Assembly (NCBI RefSeq): GCF_031755915.1
Contig: NC_083388.1
Span: forward strand, 28,427,001 to 28,491,000
Length of the DNA stretch: 64,000 nucleotides
Direction of reading: 5' to 3'
DNA from: Ziziphus jujuba
Taxonomy: Eukaryota > Streptophyta > Magnoliopsida > Rosales > Rhamnaceae
In this document: positions 32,601 through 42,930 of the stretch, in pieces
Layout: the number at the start of each line of letters is the position of its first letter
Position numbering within the stretch: the first letter of the stretch is position 1
The notes under the pieces: model-generated
The model's database searches: none
What the model was told of the DNA's origin: nothing
The model's input: only the letters and a program-made list of their open reading frames with translations
Program-made: the position numbers and the translations under genes

Positions 32601-33260
32601 TATGAAATTTGAGGAAAAACTAAAAAAAAAAAAAAAAAAAAAAAAGAAAAGGAAAAGGAAGAAGAAAGAAATCCACAAACTTTTTTTCTGGAACTTGTTT
32701 AGAAACTGTACAAAGAAGTTGGTGAAAAGTCCACCTGATACAAACCCAGTTTTGTTCCTATAAAACTCTAAAACTCAAACCCCAAAACTCAACAAAAACA
32801 TGCATCAACTGAAAGAAAAAGTTTCCAGCTTCACAGATCGATCAGAGTTTGAGAAAAACACTAAAAACCCACCAAAAAAAACTGCAAAACAAAACCAAAC
32901 CCAGAAAAGGCATAAAGCAAATCAGACCATAAAACTAACCCCATAAACGGAATAACTCAGAGAAACCCAGAAAAAAAAAAAAAAAGTAAAAGAATTTTCA
33001 ATTTTCCATAGGTTTACCTGAAGAAGGAAATTGAGTGATGGGTTTTCTCCCCCAAACCCAGTGTCTCAAAGTAAAGTCAATCCCGGGAGAAGAAAGGCTT
33101 TCAGAGAGCGAGCGAGAGACAAAGAGAGTAGGGAGAAGATGACTATCTTCTTGTCTCTTTGCTTGGAAGAGAGAGAGAGAGAGAGAGAGTGAGCTCGTTT
33201 TCACGGATAAGACGCACCACATGCAAGAGAGAGAGAGAGAGAGAGAGAGAGCAGTGAATA
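29700..33260 (-). other. Unresolved minus-strand transcribed locus (possible spliced gene or ncRNA)
   Basis: Several splice-like blocks on the minus strand suggest a transcript. A CT-rich first-exon-like block at 33018 to about 33260 ends in a donor CTTCAG|GTAAAC. A block at about 30422-30499 lies between an acceptor TTATCACAG and a donor CTGG|GTAAGT. A third block at about 29702-29756 starts after TTTGAACAG. No combination I tried gives a protein I recognise, and each block is short. It could be a gene with a small product, a non-coding RNA or coincidence. Microsatellites lie at 31078-31096 (TA), 31221-31240 (TA) and 31891-31914 (TTTC). Confidence 0.3.
33170..33251. repeat. Two (GA)n microsatellites
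   Basis: GA/CT runs at about 33170-33190 and 33227-33251 lie in the CT-rich block that may be a minus-strand 5' UTR. Confidence 0.8.
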
Positions 33261-35011
33261 ATGCAAATTCACAAATGATGGGTATTTTGGTAATTTTAGG
33301 ATGGTCCGAAAATTTGTAACAGTGATGTACATTCCGCTTCGTATTTTAAGAAGAAAAAAAAAGGGCATATTTGTATTTTCAAGCGGGTCCGAAAATTGGA
33401 ACAGTATTTGGCATTCCGGCTTTTATATGTAGCTATAGATAATACAGAACAATGGCTTGTATTATTATTATTATTATTATTATTCTTATTATTTCTTTAC
33501 TTATTTTCTGTAAAAATATATTCGGATCCGATTGATATCTAGAAAAAAAAAAAAAAAGAAGAATCAGTATTTACTACTTTGATGAAGTGTTTTATGGATC
33601 ATGGGCTGTATGTTTGTCAATGGGCGAGAACACACAGTTGGGCTTCGGAGAGGTGGGATGAAGCCCGTTAGTCGATCCGGAATAAAACCCAGGCCTGGCA
33701 GTGTGGTAGTTGTTGTTTGTCGATGGTCTGAGTCTCATCTCCTCCATGTTTCAGAGCAAAAGCTGGGATGGTCTTACTGAACTCGGTGGGTGGCTATGGC
33801 ACTATTTTATACGTGTGTATATATATATATATATATATGTATATTTGCGCCTTTCCAATCCAATCCATGCCGAGATGGTGAGTTGTCTCTACTGTCAGCT
33901 CTCTGGCCTTCAATTTGCAAATGGATATATGTAAAGTTTCTTCCATTATCTTTGTTAAAAGTGTTTGTAGCTAGTTATATCTATATTGGCTTTTCTGTGG
34001 TTTGGAGGATGCATATATCTTGTTAATTTTGTTGTTGTGCTTTCCAAGAATTTTGAATGCCTACACTTATTTCATACAATCCAATGTACATTGTCTTCCA
34101 GTTTCACTCCCACCTTTTTTTCTTTTTTTTCTTTTTCTTTTTTGTGCTGAGTTTTGAATACACAAAATTAGTCTCCATTTACTTTTCCAAATATAAACTC
34201 AAATTAGTAAAAGGAAGAACATACTGAAAGTGATGGAAGGGCTAATATCGCAAGATTATCACCTAATACTTCATCAACAGCTTTTCTTCCAGTTGTAGGG
34301 ACCACTGACTTGAACTATAAGTAAAACAAGAACCGAAATTTAATTTTTAATTGATCCAGTGCTTAAGTTTACCAAATTGATCTAGCCAACATGAAAGAAA
34401 AGGACCCTGCATTTGTAGATTAATTTTTCTTTCAGAGAAAAAGCTTCTTGATATCTATCAAAATCAGAATGAAAAACATAAATACTTATGGATGCAATAA
34501 TAACTAAAACTATTATTCATTTGGCTTCCATAAACATCCTTTAAGTCATATAATGCTCTATTCCCCTAATGTTGTATTTACAGATGTTAGAAGTAATACT
34601 TCATTTAACATGACGACATCAGTGGCATTCTTCTTTAGTTTTGAAAGTTTTTATTACAAGCAAACAGGAAAAAAACAATAACTGGCTTCTGATCCTAATT
34701 ATTCAAGTTGAGAATTACCTTAAAATTAAGAGAATAACCCCAGCTTCCAGTTTTCTAGATTAACTATAAGATATAAGATCACCAATTTTCATTCGGAGGA
34801 TTGGAAAATTTATATTCAGAACACCGGACAGTATGTTTAAGAAAACTTCCAAACCAAAGATGATTTGTCAACATACATATTGGACATTCTTATGTTGAAA
34901 AAGTATGTAACAGCAGAGATATTCTTGCAATCGAAAATCAAGACCAAATACTATCAGACTGGAATAATACAGATAATACATGCTCAACATTATGAGCATT
35001 AGTATCGCAAA
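33261..35011. other. Duplicated 3' flank of copy C
   Basis: Contains an (ATT)n microsatellite at about 33460-33483. From about 33580 to 34150 it resembles 43905-44300 (shared 'atcatgggctg', 'aagcccgttagt', and 'ggcttttctgtggttt' versus 'ggcctttctgtgcttt'). The same type of flank recurs at 48.2, 51.8 and 57.3 kb, downstream of other receptor kinase copies. No gene is supported. Confidence 0.6.
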
Positions 35012-37405
35012 TCAAGCTGAGGATGGATCTGGGGGAATTGGGACTTCAACAATTCCTTCCATCATCTGCTTAACATTTTTCATGGTGGGCCTGAGTGAGG
35101 GATCGTCTTGAATGCACCAAATTGCAATCTTCACTAACTTCTCCACCCTCTTCAAGTCTTCCATTGCCTCCTTGTCATCCTTCACTAAGAGCTCAAGTTT
35201 CCTTTCTGTATAGCATTCATAAGCCCAGTCAGCCAGTATGATTTCATTTTCATCCCCTGCCTCTGCCTCAACATTTCTCCTGCCACAGATCAGCTCCAAT
35301 AACAAAATGCCAAAGCTGTAGACATCCACCTTTACTGTTATTGGCTGATTGCTGAACCACTCCGGAGCAACATACCCTTTGGTTCCCCGGATTCCTGTTG
35401 TTGTTCGAGTTTGGTCTGTCTTCAAAAGCTTGGCTAATCCAAAATCTGAAATTTTTGCCGTAAATTTGTCATCTAAAAGAATGTTCTGAGGCTTGATGTC
35501 ACAATGTATGATTTGGGTGCTGCAACCATCGTGCAAGTAGAGTAGCCCTTTTGCAGCTTCTGAGGCTATTTGGATCCTGCTGTACCAGTTGATCCTTGAA
35601 ACTCCAAAGAGGAAGCTTTCGAGAGAACCATTGCTCATAAACTCGTATACAAGAAGCCGGTGTTGCTCTTCATTACAGAAGCCCAGAAGTTTGACTAAAT
35701 TTCTATGATTTGTTCGGTCAATTGCACTCACTTCCGTTTTGAATTCCACATCACTTTCTGCCACCATGCTGTTGAACCTTTTAACAGCAACTAATTTTCC
35801 ATGATCTGAGGTTAGTACCCCTTTGAAAACTGTTCCAAAAGCACCACTACCAATTTCTTCACTGAAATCATTTGTCACCTTTTTTATGTCCTCATATGTA
35901 TAAGATTGGAGACCCATCCCTGGGAAGATTGACTGCTCTTGAATCTCCTTTCTTATCTTATTGTAGGAGCGACCAACCAGAAAAGTTACTAGCAGTAAGA
36001 GGCAGTTCACAAAAACAGAACTGCTTAAGAGGATTGATCCAACTAGGATTAAAGTTGAACTATTGTTCTTCTTGGAAACTGAATTTCTAGGAGAAATGGT
36101 AGAATTGTCTTTCCTTACTTTCACAAGAATTGTTCCATCAATACTGGGGTCCATCCTGCCATTTGAGAGAGGTGGCTTTTTCTTGAAACACACCCCACCT
36201 TGTCTAAACATGACAGCAACACATATACAATCTTCTAAGCAACTCTGCCAGCAATAATCTTCTGTAACGTTTTCAAAATGCTCATAATCAGAGTAACCCC
36301 AGTCTCCATTTGGCATCTTAGAGTAATGGAAAAGATCTGTTTCTGGAGACTCTTTGTTACAGCTTTGTGAAACAAAGTCCTGTTTGCATCCTTTGGCAAC
36401 ATCATCTGGATCAATGAAGGAGTAACCTCCAGGACAGTGGCAAGTGGCTCTTTGATCATATGTACAGTAGCTATTGAACCCACATGGTCCAACTCCTCTA
36501 TCCTCTCTCCCCAGTAAGCATATATTTGAAGGTACGGCAGATAAAATGGACCAGCCCAGGGGTCTTCCTTCACTGGATGTGGAGCTCTTTGGGTAAACAT
36601 AATGCCTAAAGGCTCCATCATAGTCGATGACTGCTCTCTGGTAGAAATCTTTGGTCGAGATATTATTGGGTGATAGCATGCTAGCTATGCTTCCATCCTT
36701 TGCTGCAAGGTAAATGGAGCCTGATATGTTGAAGATGAGCTCAGTCCCATTGGCTGCGGCTGTATCCCATACGTAAAACTTATCAACATCTGAAGCAGAA
36801 TGCCTTGTGAAAAGCACAAGATCCCCACCACGGAAAGATATGAGAAATTTTCCTTCTGAGTATTTTGTCTCATTGTAACGAGAAAAGATTGTGTCGCCTT
36901 CAACGAAAGGTTGCGTTGGTAAAATCGTGTCAGTTGGTTGCTTGAAAGTCTCCCATAAATTTATTGAACCATTGTTTGCCAGTACAAAATTTCCAGTGTC
37001 AAGCATGGCTGCATAGGCAACTCCTGTGGCATTGGAGGAGTCAGCTTTCCAAATTTGTTGTCCTGTGGGGGTTTTGAGAAGGAGCTGGCCATCTATGGTA
37101 AGCTCAAATTTTGATCCAGTTGGTACTAGATCATTTCCATTGGCCGACCAAACGATGGTTTTCTCAGGTATTTTGTTGAACCAGATGGCAAGTAAGAAAC
37201 CATCCTTTTGAATTTGTTGGAAACCAAAAGCGAATTCAGCAGATGGTGATGCCCAGAAAGAGTTGATATTGTTTTGTGCAATTAGGGAGGAGCCAAGAGA
37301 CACATTTTTGTAAGTTTGAGCATTGGCATAAAATGGCATCTGTGAAGAGGTGAGTACAAGGAAGAAGAAGAAGAAGAGCAGAGGGTATATCGGTACAAAG
37401 GCCAT
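35012..37405 (-). CDS. G-type lectin receptor-like kinase, LECRK/RLK1 type, intact (copy C)
   Basis: An intronless 797-residue receptor kinase. Domains: signal peptide (1 to about 29, very Phe-rich), mature start AQTYKN, bulb-type lectin (about 31-168), EGF-like cluster (308-340), PAN-like (349-430), membrane span (450-478), kinase (about 517-787). Catalytic set intact: GSGAFG (519-524), Lys542, HCDIKPQN (634-641), DFG (654-656), GTKGYVAPEW. It is non-RD. The promoter retains the family phrase TTGGTAT but reads 'ggtatctaaag' where copies F and G have 'ggtatttataaa', so the TATA element looks weakened. A 316-bp tandem duplication starts about 120 bp upstream. Confidence 0.93.
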   Translation of the reverse strand: MAFVPIYPLLFFFFFLVLTSSQMPFYANAQTYKNVSLGSSLIAQNNINSFWASPSAEFAFGFQQIQKDGFLLAIWFNKIPEKTIVWSANGNDLVPTGSKFELTIDGQLLLKTPTGQQIWKADSSNATGVAYAAMLDTGNFVLANNGSINLWETFKQPTDTILPTQPFVEGDTIFSRYNETKYSEGKFLISFRGGDLVLFTRHSASDVDKFYVWDTAAANGTELIFNISGSIYLAAKDGSIASMLSPNNISTKDFYQRAVIDYDGAFRHYVYPKSSTSSEGRPLGWSILSAVPSNICLLGREDRGVGPCGFNSYCTYDQRATCHCPGGYSFIDPDDVAKGCKQDFVSQSCNKESPETDLFHYSKMPNGDWGYSDYEHFENVTEDYCWQSCLEDCICVAVMFRQGGVCFKKKPPLSNGRMDPSIDGTILVKVRKDNSTISPRNSVSKKNNSSTLILVGSILLSSSVFVNCLLLLVTFLVGRSYNKIRKEIQEQSIFPGMGLQSYTYEDIKKVTNDFSEEIGSGAFGTVFKGVLTSDHGKLVAVKRFNSMVAESDVEFKTEVSAIDRTNHRNLVKLLGFCNEEQHRLLVYEFMSNGSLESFLFGVSRINWYSRIQIASEAAKGLLYLHDGCSTQIIHCDIKPQNILLDDKFTAKISDFGLAKLLKTDQTRTTTGIRGTKGYVAPEWFSNQPITVKVDVYSFGILLLELICGRRNVEAEAGDENEIILADWAYECYTERKLELLVKDDKEAMEDLKRVEKLVKIAIWCIQDDPSLRPTMKNVKQMMEGIVEVPIPPDPSSA

Positions 37406-37524
37406 GGGACTTGCGAGTGGAAGGCCGAAGTAGTTGTTGTGCAGGTAATGAAGAAATTAATTGGTATCTAAAGACATGGACATCCTTGCTGCTGCAAGAG
37501 GAGGAAAGGAGTTGACTTTCTAGA

Positions 37525-38156
37525 GTGGTGGAAGACTGGTTCAATGGTGTTTGTGTACTTTGCTGTTCTTTCATTGCATGCTATGATTTCAATTCTTTAT
37601 TAACTAATAATACACCTAAAAAGAGAAGCTATCGAATAACATTAAATTTAATATCCAATTATACATTCTATAATGTACAGCAATATCATAATTATTGGTG
37701 GAGTATGCAGAGTCTTACATTCTGGCTAAACATGGGGTCCTAAAAGGATTATAAAAGATTGGAGTCACTCTCCGAAATGGGTTGACCGATTCTGGTACCA
37801 CCTTAAGCTTCATCAGTTGAAATTAAAACTAGAATTCAGAGTGATGGAAGACTGGTTCAATGATGTTTATGTACTTTGCTGTTCTTTCATTGCATACTAT
37901 TATTTCATTTCTTTATTAACTAATAATACACTTAAAAGAGAAGCTATCGATTAATATTAAATTTAATATCCAACTATACATCCTTTAATGTACAACAATA
38001 TCGTAATTATTGTTCGAGTATGCGGAGTCTTACATTCTGGCTAAATATGGGGATCCTAAAACGATTATAAAAGATTGGGGTCACTCTCCTAAATGAGTTG
38101 ACCGATTCTGGTACCACCTTAAGCTTCATCAAATGAAATTAAAACTAGAATTCAGA
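37525..38156. repeat. 316-bp tandem duplication upstream of copy C
   Basis: Units at about 37525-37840 and 37841-38156 share phrases such as 'ggaagactggttcaatg', 'TTTATTAACTAATAATACAC' and 'ccgattctggtaccacctta'. They differ by scattered substitutions. The array lies 120 bp upstream of the copy C start codon, so promoter-distal elements of that gene may be present twice. Confidence 0.85.
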
Positions 38157-38439
38157 TGGAGTCATGTGGATATATTCATGATGATGAACTCCATTGAAAG
38201 ATGAATCAGATGGCAGCGTTGGAATCATAGCTTTTTCTATGATTGATAAGCCTCAACGATAGTATCCCTTGCTAAAAACTTGGAGATTCTCTGCCAGATT
38301 ACCTCCTTTGTTTATCCTCTGGATTGTTATCATATACATACGAACACAAACATATTAGTGATGGATTACTTGAATATTCCAAGTTGATTATGATCAGAAC
38401 CGTTCAATTCATATTCCTATCTACTTCTTCTTTTTTTTA

Positions 38440-38853
38440 TTCGTAACTCCCTTGCTGACTTTGTTCATGGAAATTCTTTTTTTTAACGCGCCAGCTAACC
38501 AGACAAAATATTGTTTCTTTCCTTTGTTGACTTAAGGGTGGCGGCCAAATATGGAAATTAATTTTTAAAAACACAGTACTAGGAGAAAGAAACTGATATA
38601 TTATATTTTGGCTTATATAACAAGTAAACTAATATATATATATTTCTTTTTTGGTGAATAGTAAACTAATATATTGTATAACATGGTTGGAAATGTTATA
38701 TATTAGTACCCAGACCACTAAAAAAATTTCTTTTGAGCTAAAAGGAATTATATTTACATGGAACTATATATTAGTATTAAAAAAAAAAGTAAAAAAAAAA
38801 ATTATGGTATATTTCGATATACATAATTGTAATCGTAATCACTAAAACCAAGA

Positions 38854-38891
<38 letters not shown>

Positions 38892-39324
38892 CTGTTATAA
38901 ATTCTGAATATTAATGTTTTAAATGCATTTAGTTTTGTTAGATACAAACTATCATTTAAAAGTTGTATATCTGTCACAATGATTAATTTCGTCTTCCTGT
39001 AATGTCTATATTTTCTTGTCTCCCTTTAACCCATTAGGGATAAAAAGAGGAAGATGCTAATCAAATAATTAAACCAACACAACTATACATTTATATTCTC
39101 CAATCCTAAATATTTTTTTGGCTTTTAAGAGCATTCCTCGACTATGTATGTTAGTTTCATAACTCCCTTGCCGACTTCGTTCATGGAAATTCTTTATTTT
39201 CACACTAAAATATTAATACCAGCTAAGCAGACAAAATATTAATTGCTTTCTTTCCTTCATTGACTTAAGGGTGGCGGCCAAATATGGAAATCAATTTTAA
39301 AACATACAATACTAGGAGGAGATA
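38440..39324. repeat. Dispersed direct repeat of about 150-165 bp
   Basis: The segment 38442-38592 recurs at 39160-39325, sharing 'taactcccttgc', 'gttcatggaaattcttt' and 'gacttaagggtggcggcca'. The second copy carries an extra piece of about 15 bp. The space between is AT-rich, with a (TA)n run at about 38861-38886. Confidence 0.8.
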
Positions 39325-40016
39325 GAAACTAATAACAATACTCAAATTGTAAAAATGCAAATCTTTCTGCACATGACCTCTTGATAATGACAAAGCAATT
39401 TGGCTTGCCCTAACAAGTCATCAGAATCCCCAACAAAACAAACTTAAGGTCAATTGTTTTGAGATCAGAAAACCACACAAATTAAGAGTAACTCTATGGT
39501 CTTAAATATATGACATTAATTAATTTAGTAAAAAAAAACTAATTAATTGAAAAGGTGAATTCAATTAGATATGGATCATAAGACGATTGGAAAGAAACTA
39601 ACAACAATACTCAAATTGCAAAAATGCAAATTTTTCTGCACATCACCTGTTGATAATGACAAAGCAATTTGGCTTGCTCTAACAAGTCATCAGAACCCAC
39701 AACGAAACAAACTACAGGTCAATTGTTGTGAAATCGGAAAAACAACACAGATTAAAAGCAACTCTATGGTCTTAAAGGTCATATTAATTAATTTAGTTAG
39801 AAAGAAAGAAAAGAAAGTAATTCATTTAAGAGATGAATTCAATTAGATATAGATCACTACAGGAGGAGAAAGAAACTAATAACAATACTCAAATTGCTAA
39901 ATGCAAATCTATGTGCACATGGCCTGTTGATAATGACGAAGTAGTTTGGTTTGCTCTAACAAGTCAGAAGAACAAATTGAGAGCAACTTTATGGTCTTAA
40001 AGAAGTGACATTAACA
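39325..40016. repeat. Triple tandem repeat, 269-278 bp period
   Basis: Units start at 39325, 39594 and 39872 with GAAACTAAtAACAATACTC. They share 'gataatgacaaagcaatttgg', 'gctctaacaagtca' and 'ctttatggtcttaaa'. The third is shortened by an internal deletion. The array sits between the copy C upstream region and the 3' end of copy D. Confidence 0.85.
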
Positions 40017-40438
40017 AGCATCAAAACCTCACAGGAATTGTAAACGGAGTTGTTAAATCATGAGAACAATGCCTTGCATTCACAGCGAGATTCATAATAA
40101 TATGCCATTAACAGAAATGATATTAAATATTTTCCCAGTACAGATAAACTAGTCACTTTACAAGAACATTCACAAGAAGCAGCTGTTCCACTTCTATTCT
40201 TTCAAATAAAGCATACTTATCATAATTATTTCACTAAAATTCATGAATACGTCTTCCCTTCCGAAGCCATCCTCGGTCAGAAGGCCTGAATTTAAATCAC
40301 CATTTACACACACACACACAAAAAGAAAAAAAAAGAAAAAAAAGAAAAAAAAATGTTCTTTGCATATGGGACTAAAAGATGGAGATCCATATGATGGTCT
40401 GAGACAACACTCAAGGACTATATCAAACATGCAGAAAC

Positions 40439-42856
40439 TTAGATTGAACTGAAAAATGAGGCAGGATCTGGTGGAATTGAGACTTCAACAGCGCCTTCAA
40501 GCATCTGAGTGACTTTCTTCATGGAGGGTCTAAGTGATGGTTCCTCCTGAATGCACCAAATGGCAATCTTTACAAATTTTTCTACACTCTTCATATCGTC
40601 CATGGCCTCCTTGTCATCCTTCACCAGAAGATGCAGTTTTCCATCTATGTAGCAATCATACGCCCAATCAGCCAGTATCCTTTGATCCTCGTCTTCTGCA
40701 CCTAAGTCAAGATTTTTCCTGCAGCAAATAAGCTCTAATAACAATATGCCAAAGCTGTAAATATCCACCTTGACTGTTATTGGCATGTTTCTGAACCACT
40801 CCGGAGCAACATACCCCTTAGTTCCTCTTATTTCTGTTACTGTCAGATTCTGGTCTGTCTTCAACAGCTTGGCTAATCCAAAGTGCGAAATTTTAGCTGT
40901 AAAAGAGTCGTCTAAGAGTATTTTTTGAGGCCTGATGTCACAATGGATGATTTGGGTGCTACACTCTTCATGCAAGTAAAGCAGCCCTCTTGCAGTTTCA
41001 ATGGCTATCTGAATCCTGGAGTGCCACTTTATTCCTGACTTGCTGAAGAGGAAACTTGCAAGAGAACCATTCCTCATAAATTCATATACTAGAATCCGGT
41101 GCTCTCCCTCGGTGCAGAACCCCAAGAGCTGGACCAAGTTTCTGTGATTAGTTTGTCCAATGGCGTTCACTTCGGCTTTGAATTCCTGCTCTCCTTCTGT
41201 CACTATGTTGTAGAACCTTTTGACAGCAACAGGGTCTCCACTATCAGAATTTAGAACACCTTTGAAGACTTTGGCAAAATTACCACTGCCAAGTTCTTGG
41301 CTGAATTCATTTGTGAACTCCTTAATCTCTCCGTATGTGAAACATTGGAGATTCCTTCCCGGCAAGACCACACGCGGTTGAAGAACCTTACTTCTTTTTC
41401 TGCTATGCAAGCTGAAAACCACAATGGTAGCTAATAATAGGAGGATATTTACAAAAACTGAACTGCTTAAGAGGATTGATCCAATTAGGACCAAAGTTGA
41501 TCGATCTTTATCTTCTGAATCTGCTCTTCCAGGTTTAAAGGAAGAAAAGTTTTTCCTTACTTTGACAAGAGTTTTCCAACTGATGCTGGCGTCGATCCTA
41601 CCATTTGAAAGAGGTGATTTCTTCTTGGTACAATTCCCATCTACAAAACTCACGGCGGCGCAGAAACAGTCACTTAAGCAGTCCAGCCTGCAATAATCCT
41701 CTGTCACCTGTTGGAAATGCTCGTACTCAGATAAATTCCAATCTGCGTTTTTCATCTCCTGGAAATAGAATTGATCTGTTTCCGGGGTTTCTCTGTCACA
41801 ACTTTGCGAAACAAAGTCCTGTCTACATCCCAGAGATTCATCATTTGGATCCGTGAAAGAGTAACCTTCAGGGCACTGACAGGTAGGCCTCCCTTGCTCC
41901 ATTTGACAGTAGCTGTTGAACCCGCACGGTCCCATGCCACGATCATCACCAGATTGACCCAACTTCATGAAGCATATGTTTGAAGGCATGTGGAACAACG
42001 AGGACCAGGCCATAGGCCATCTTCCATTAGAGATTGTACTCTTTGGATATACATAATGCCTGAAAACTCCATCATATTCTAGAATTGCTCTCTGGTAGAA
42101 TTCTTGGGGTGAAACAGCATCAGATGATAGAATTTGAATTATGCTTCCATTCTTTGCTGGTAGATAAATAAAGCCCGACTGGTTGAAGATCAACTGGTTG
42201 GTATTGCCATCCGTCTCACTAGTCAAATAGACATGATGACGTGAATCCCGAGGAGAATATGTCACATGAAGCTCGAGATTTCCTTCTTGCAATGTCATAT
42301 TGTATCTTCCATATGTGTAGTTTTTCTCCGAGTAACGAGCAAACAGCTTGATATCTCCCTGCAAAGTTTGTGTGGGCAAAATTGTGTCGGATGGTTGATT
42401 GAAACTCTCCCACAGTAATACAGAATCTCGGCTGACCAGCACCAAGTTTCCAGTATCAAGAATGGCTGCATAGGAAACTGATCCAGTATTGTTGGACTCA
42501 GCATTCCATATTTGTTTACCATTTGTGTCCTCAAGGACAAGCGTGCCATCTCTGGCAAGTTCAAGTTTGGATCCAGTTGGTACTAGATTATTCCCATTGG
42601 CATACCAAACAATGGTTTTGTCGGGTATTTTGTTGAACCAGATAGCTAGTAAGAAACCATCTTTTTGGATTTGCTGGAAACCAAAAGCAAATTCAGCAGA
42701 TGGTGAAGCCCAGAAAGAGTTATTGTCCTGTTTTGCAATGAGTGTAGAGCCCAGAGATATGTTCTTGTAAGTCTGAGCCTGTGTAAAATATGGCATAAGA
42801 CAAGAGATGATGATGAGGAAGAATGAGCATAGAAGATATGGTGGTATGGATTCCAT
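40439..42856 (-). CDS. G-type lectin receptor-like pseudokinase, full length (copy D)
   Basis: An intronless 805-residue receptor from MESIPPYLL. An in-frame ATG 45 nt upstream (42901) is less likely, because the TATA box lies only about 20 bp beyond it. Domains: signal peptide (1-28), bulb-type lectin (about 30-167), EGF-like cluster (311-344), PAN-like (353-434), membrane span (453-482), kinase-like domain (about 521-794). The ATP-binding Lys546 and glycine loop remain. However, the catalytic loop reads HCDIRPQK (638-645), losing the Lys and Asn of HCDIKPQN, and DFG is HFG (658-660). The activation segment is DQNLTVTEIRG instead of DQTRTTTGIRG. The missing Mg-binding Asn and Asp predict no phosphotransfer. 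The frame is fully open, so it may be expressed as a pseudokinase receptor. Confidence 0.92.
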   Translation of the reverse strand: MESIPPYLLCSFFLIIISCLMPYFTQAQTYKNISLGSTLIAKQDNNSFWASPSAEFAFGFQQIQKDGFLLAIWFNKIPDKTIVWYANGNNLVPTGSKLELARDGTLVLEDTNGKQIWNAESNNTGSVSYAAILDTGNLVLVSRDSVLLWESFNQPSDTILPTQTLQGDIKLFARYSEKNYTYGRYNMTLQEGNLELHVTYSPRDSRHHVYLTSETDGNTNQLIFNQSGFIYLPAKNGSIIQILSSDAVSPQEFYQRAILEYDGVFRHYVYPKSTISNGRWPMAWSSLFHMPSNICFMKLGQSGDDRGMGPCGFNSYCQMEQGRPTCQCPEGYSFTDPNDESLGCRQDFVSQSCDRETPETDQFYFQEMKNADWNLSEYEHFQQVTEDYCRLDCLSDCFCAAVSFVDGNCTKKKSPLSNGRIDASISWKTLVKVRKNFSSFKPGRADSEDKDRSTLVLIGSILLSSSVFVNILLLLATIVVFSLHSRKRSKVLQPRVVLPGRNLQCFTYGEIKEFTNEFSQELGSGNFAKVFKGVLNSDSGDPVAVKRFYNIVTEGEQEFKAEVNAIGQTNHRNLVQLLGFCTEGEHRILVYEFMRNGSLASFLFSKSGIKWHSRIQIAIETARGLLYLHEECSTQIIHCDIRPQKILLDDSFTAKISHFGLAKLLKTDQNLTVTEIRGTKGYVAPEWFRNMPITVKVDIYSFGILLLELICCRKNLDLGAEDEDQRILADWAYDCYIDGKLHLLVKDDKEAMDDMKSVEKFVKIAIWCIQEEPSLRPSMKKVTQMLEGAVEVSIPPDPASFFSSI

Positions 42857-42918
42857 ACTGGAGTGAAAGAAGAGTAGGCACTTATGCAGGTTATATATCA
42901 TAAATGGACAAGTTAAGA

Positions 42919-42930
42919 TTATATATAAAG
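42919..42930 (-). promoter_or_regulatory. TATA box of copy D
   Basis: The minus strand reads CTTTATATATAA about 63-75 bp upstream of the ATG at 42856, giving a normal leader. It sits only about 20 bp from the alternative ATG at 42901, which favours the downstream start. Confidence 0.55.

Noticed and set aside
42857..42901. Upstream ATG (42901) as the start of copy D
   Set aside because: It lies about 20 bp from the TATA box, probably before the transcription start, and adds residues before a normal signal peptide.
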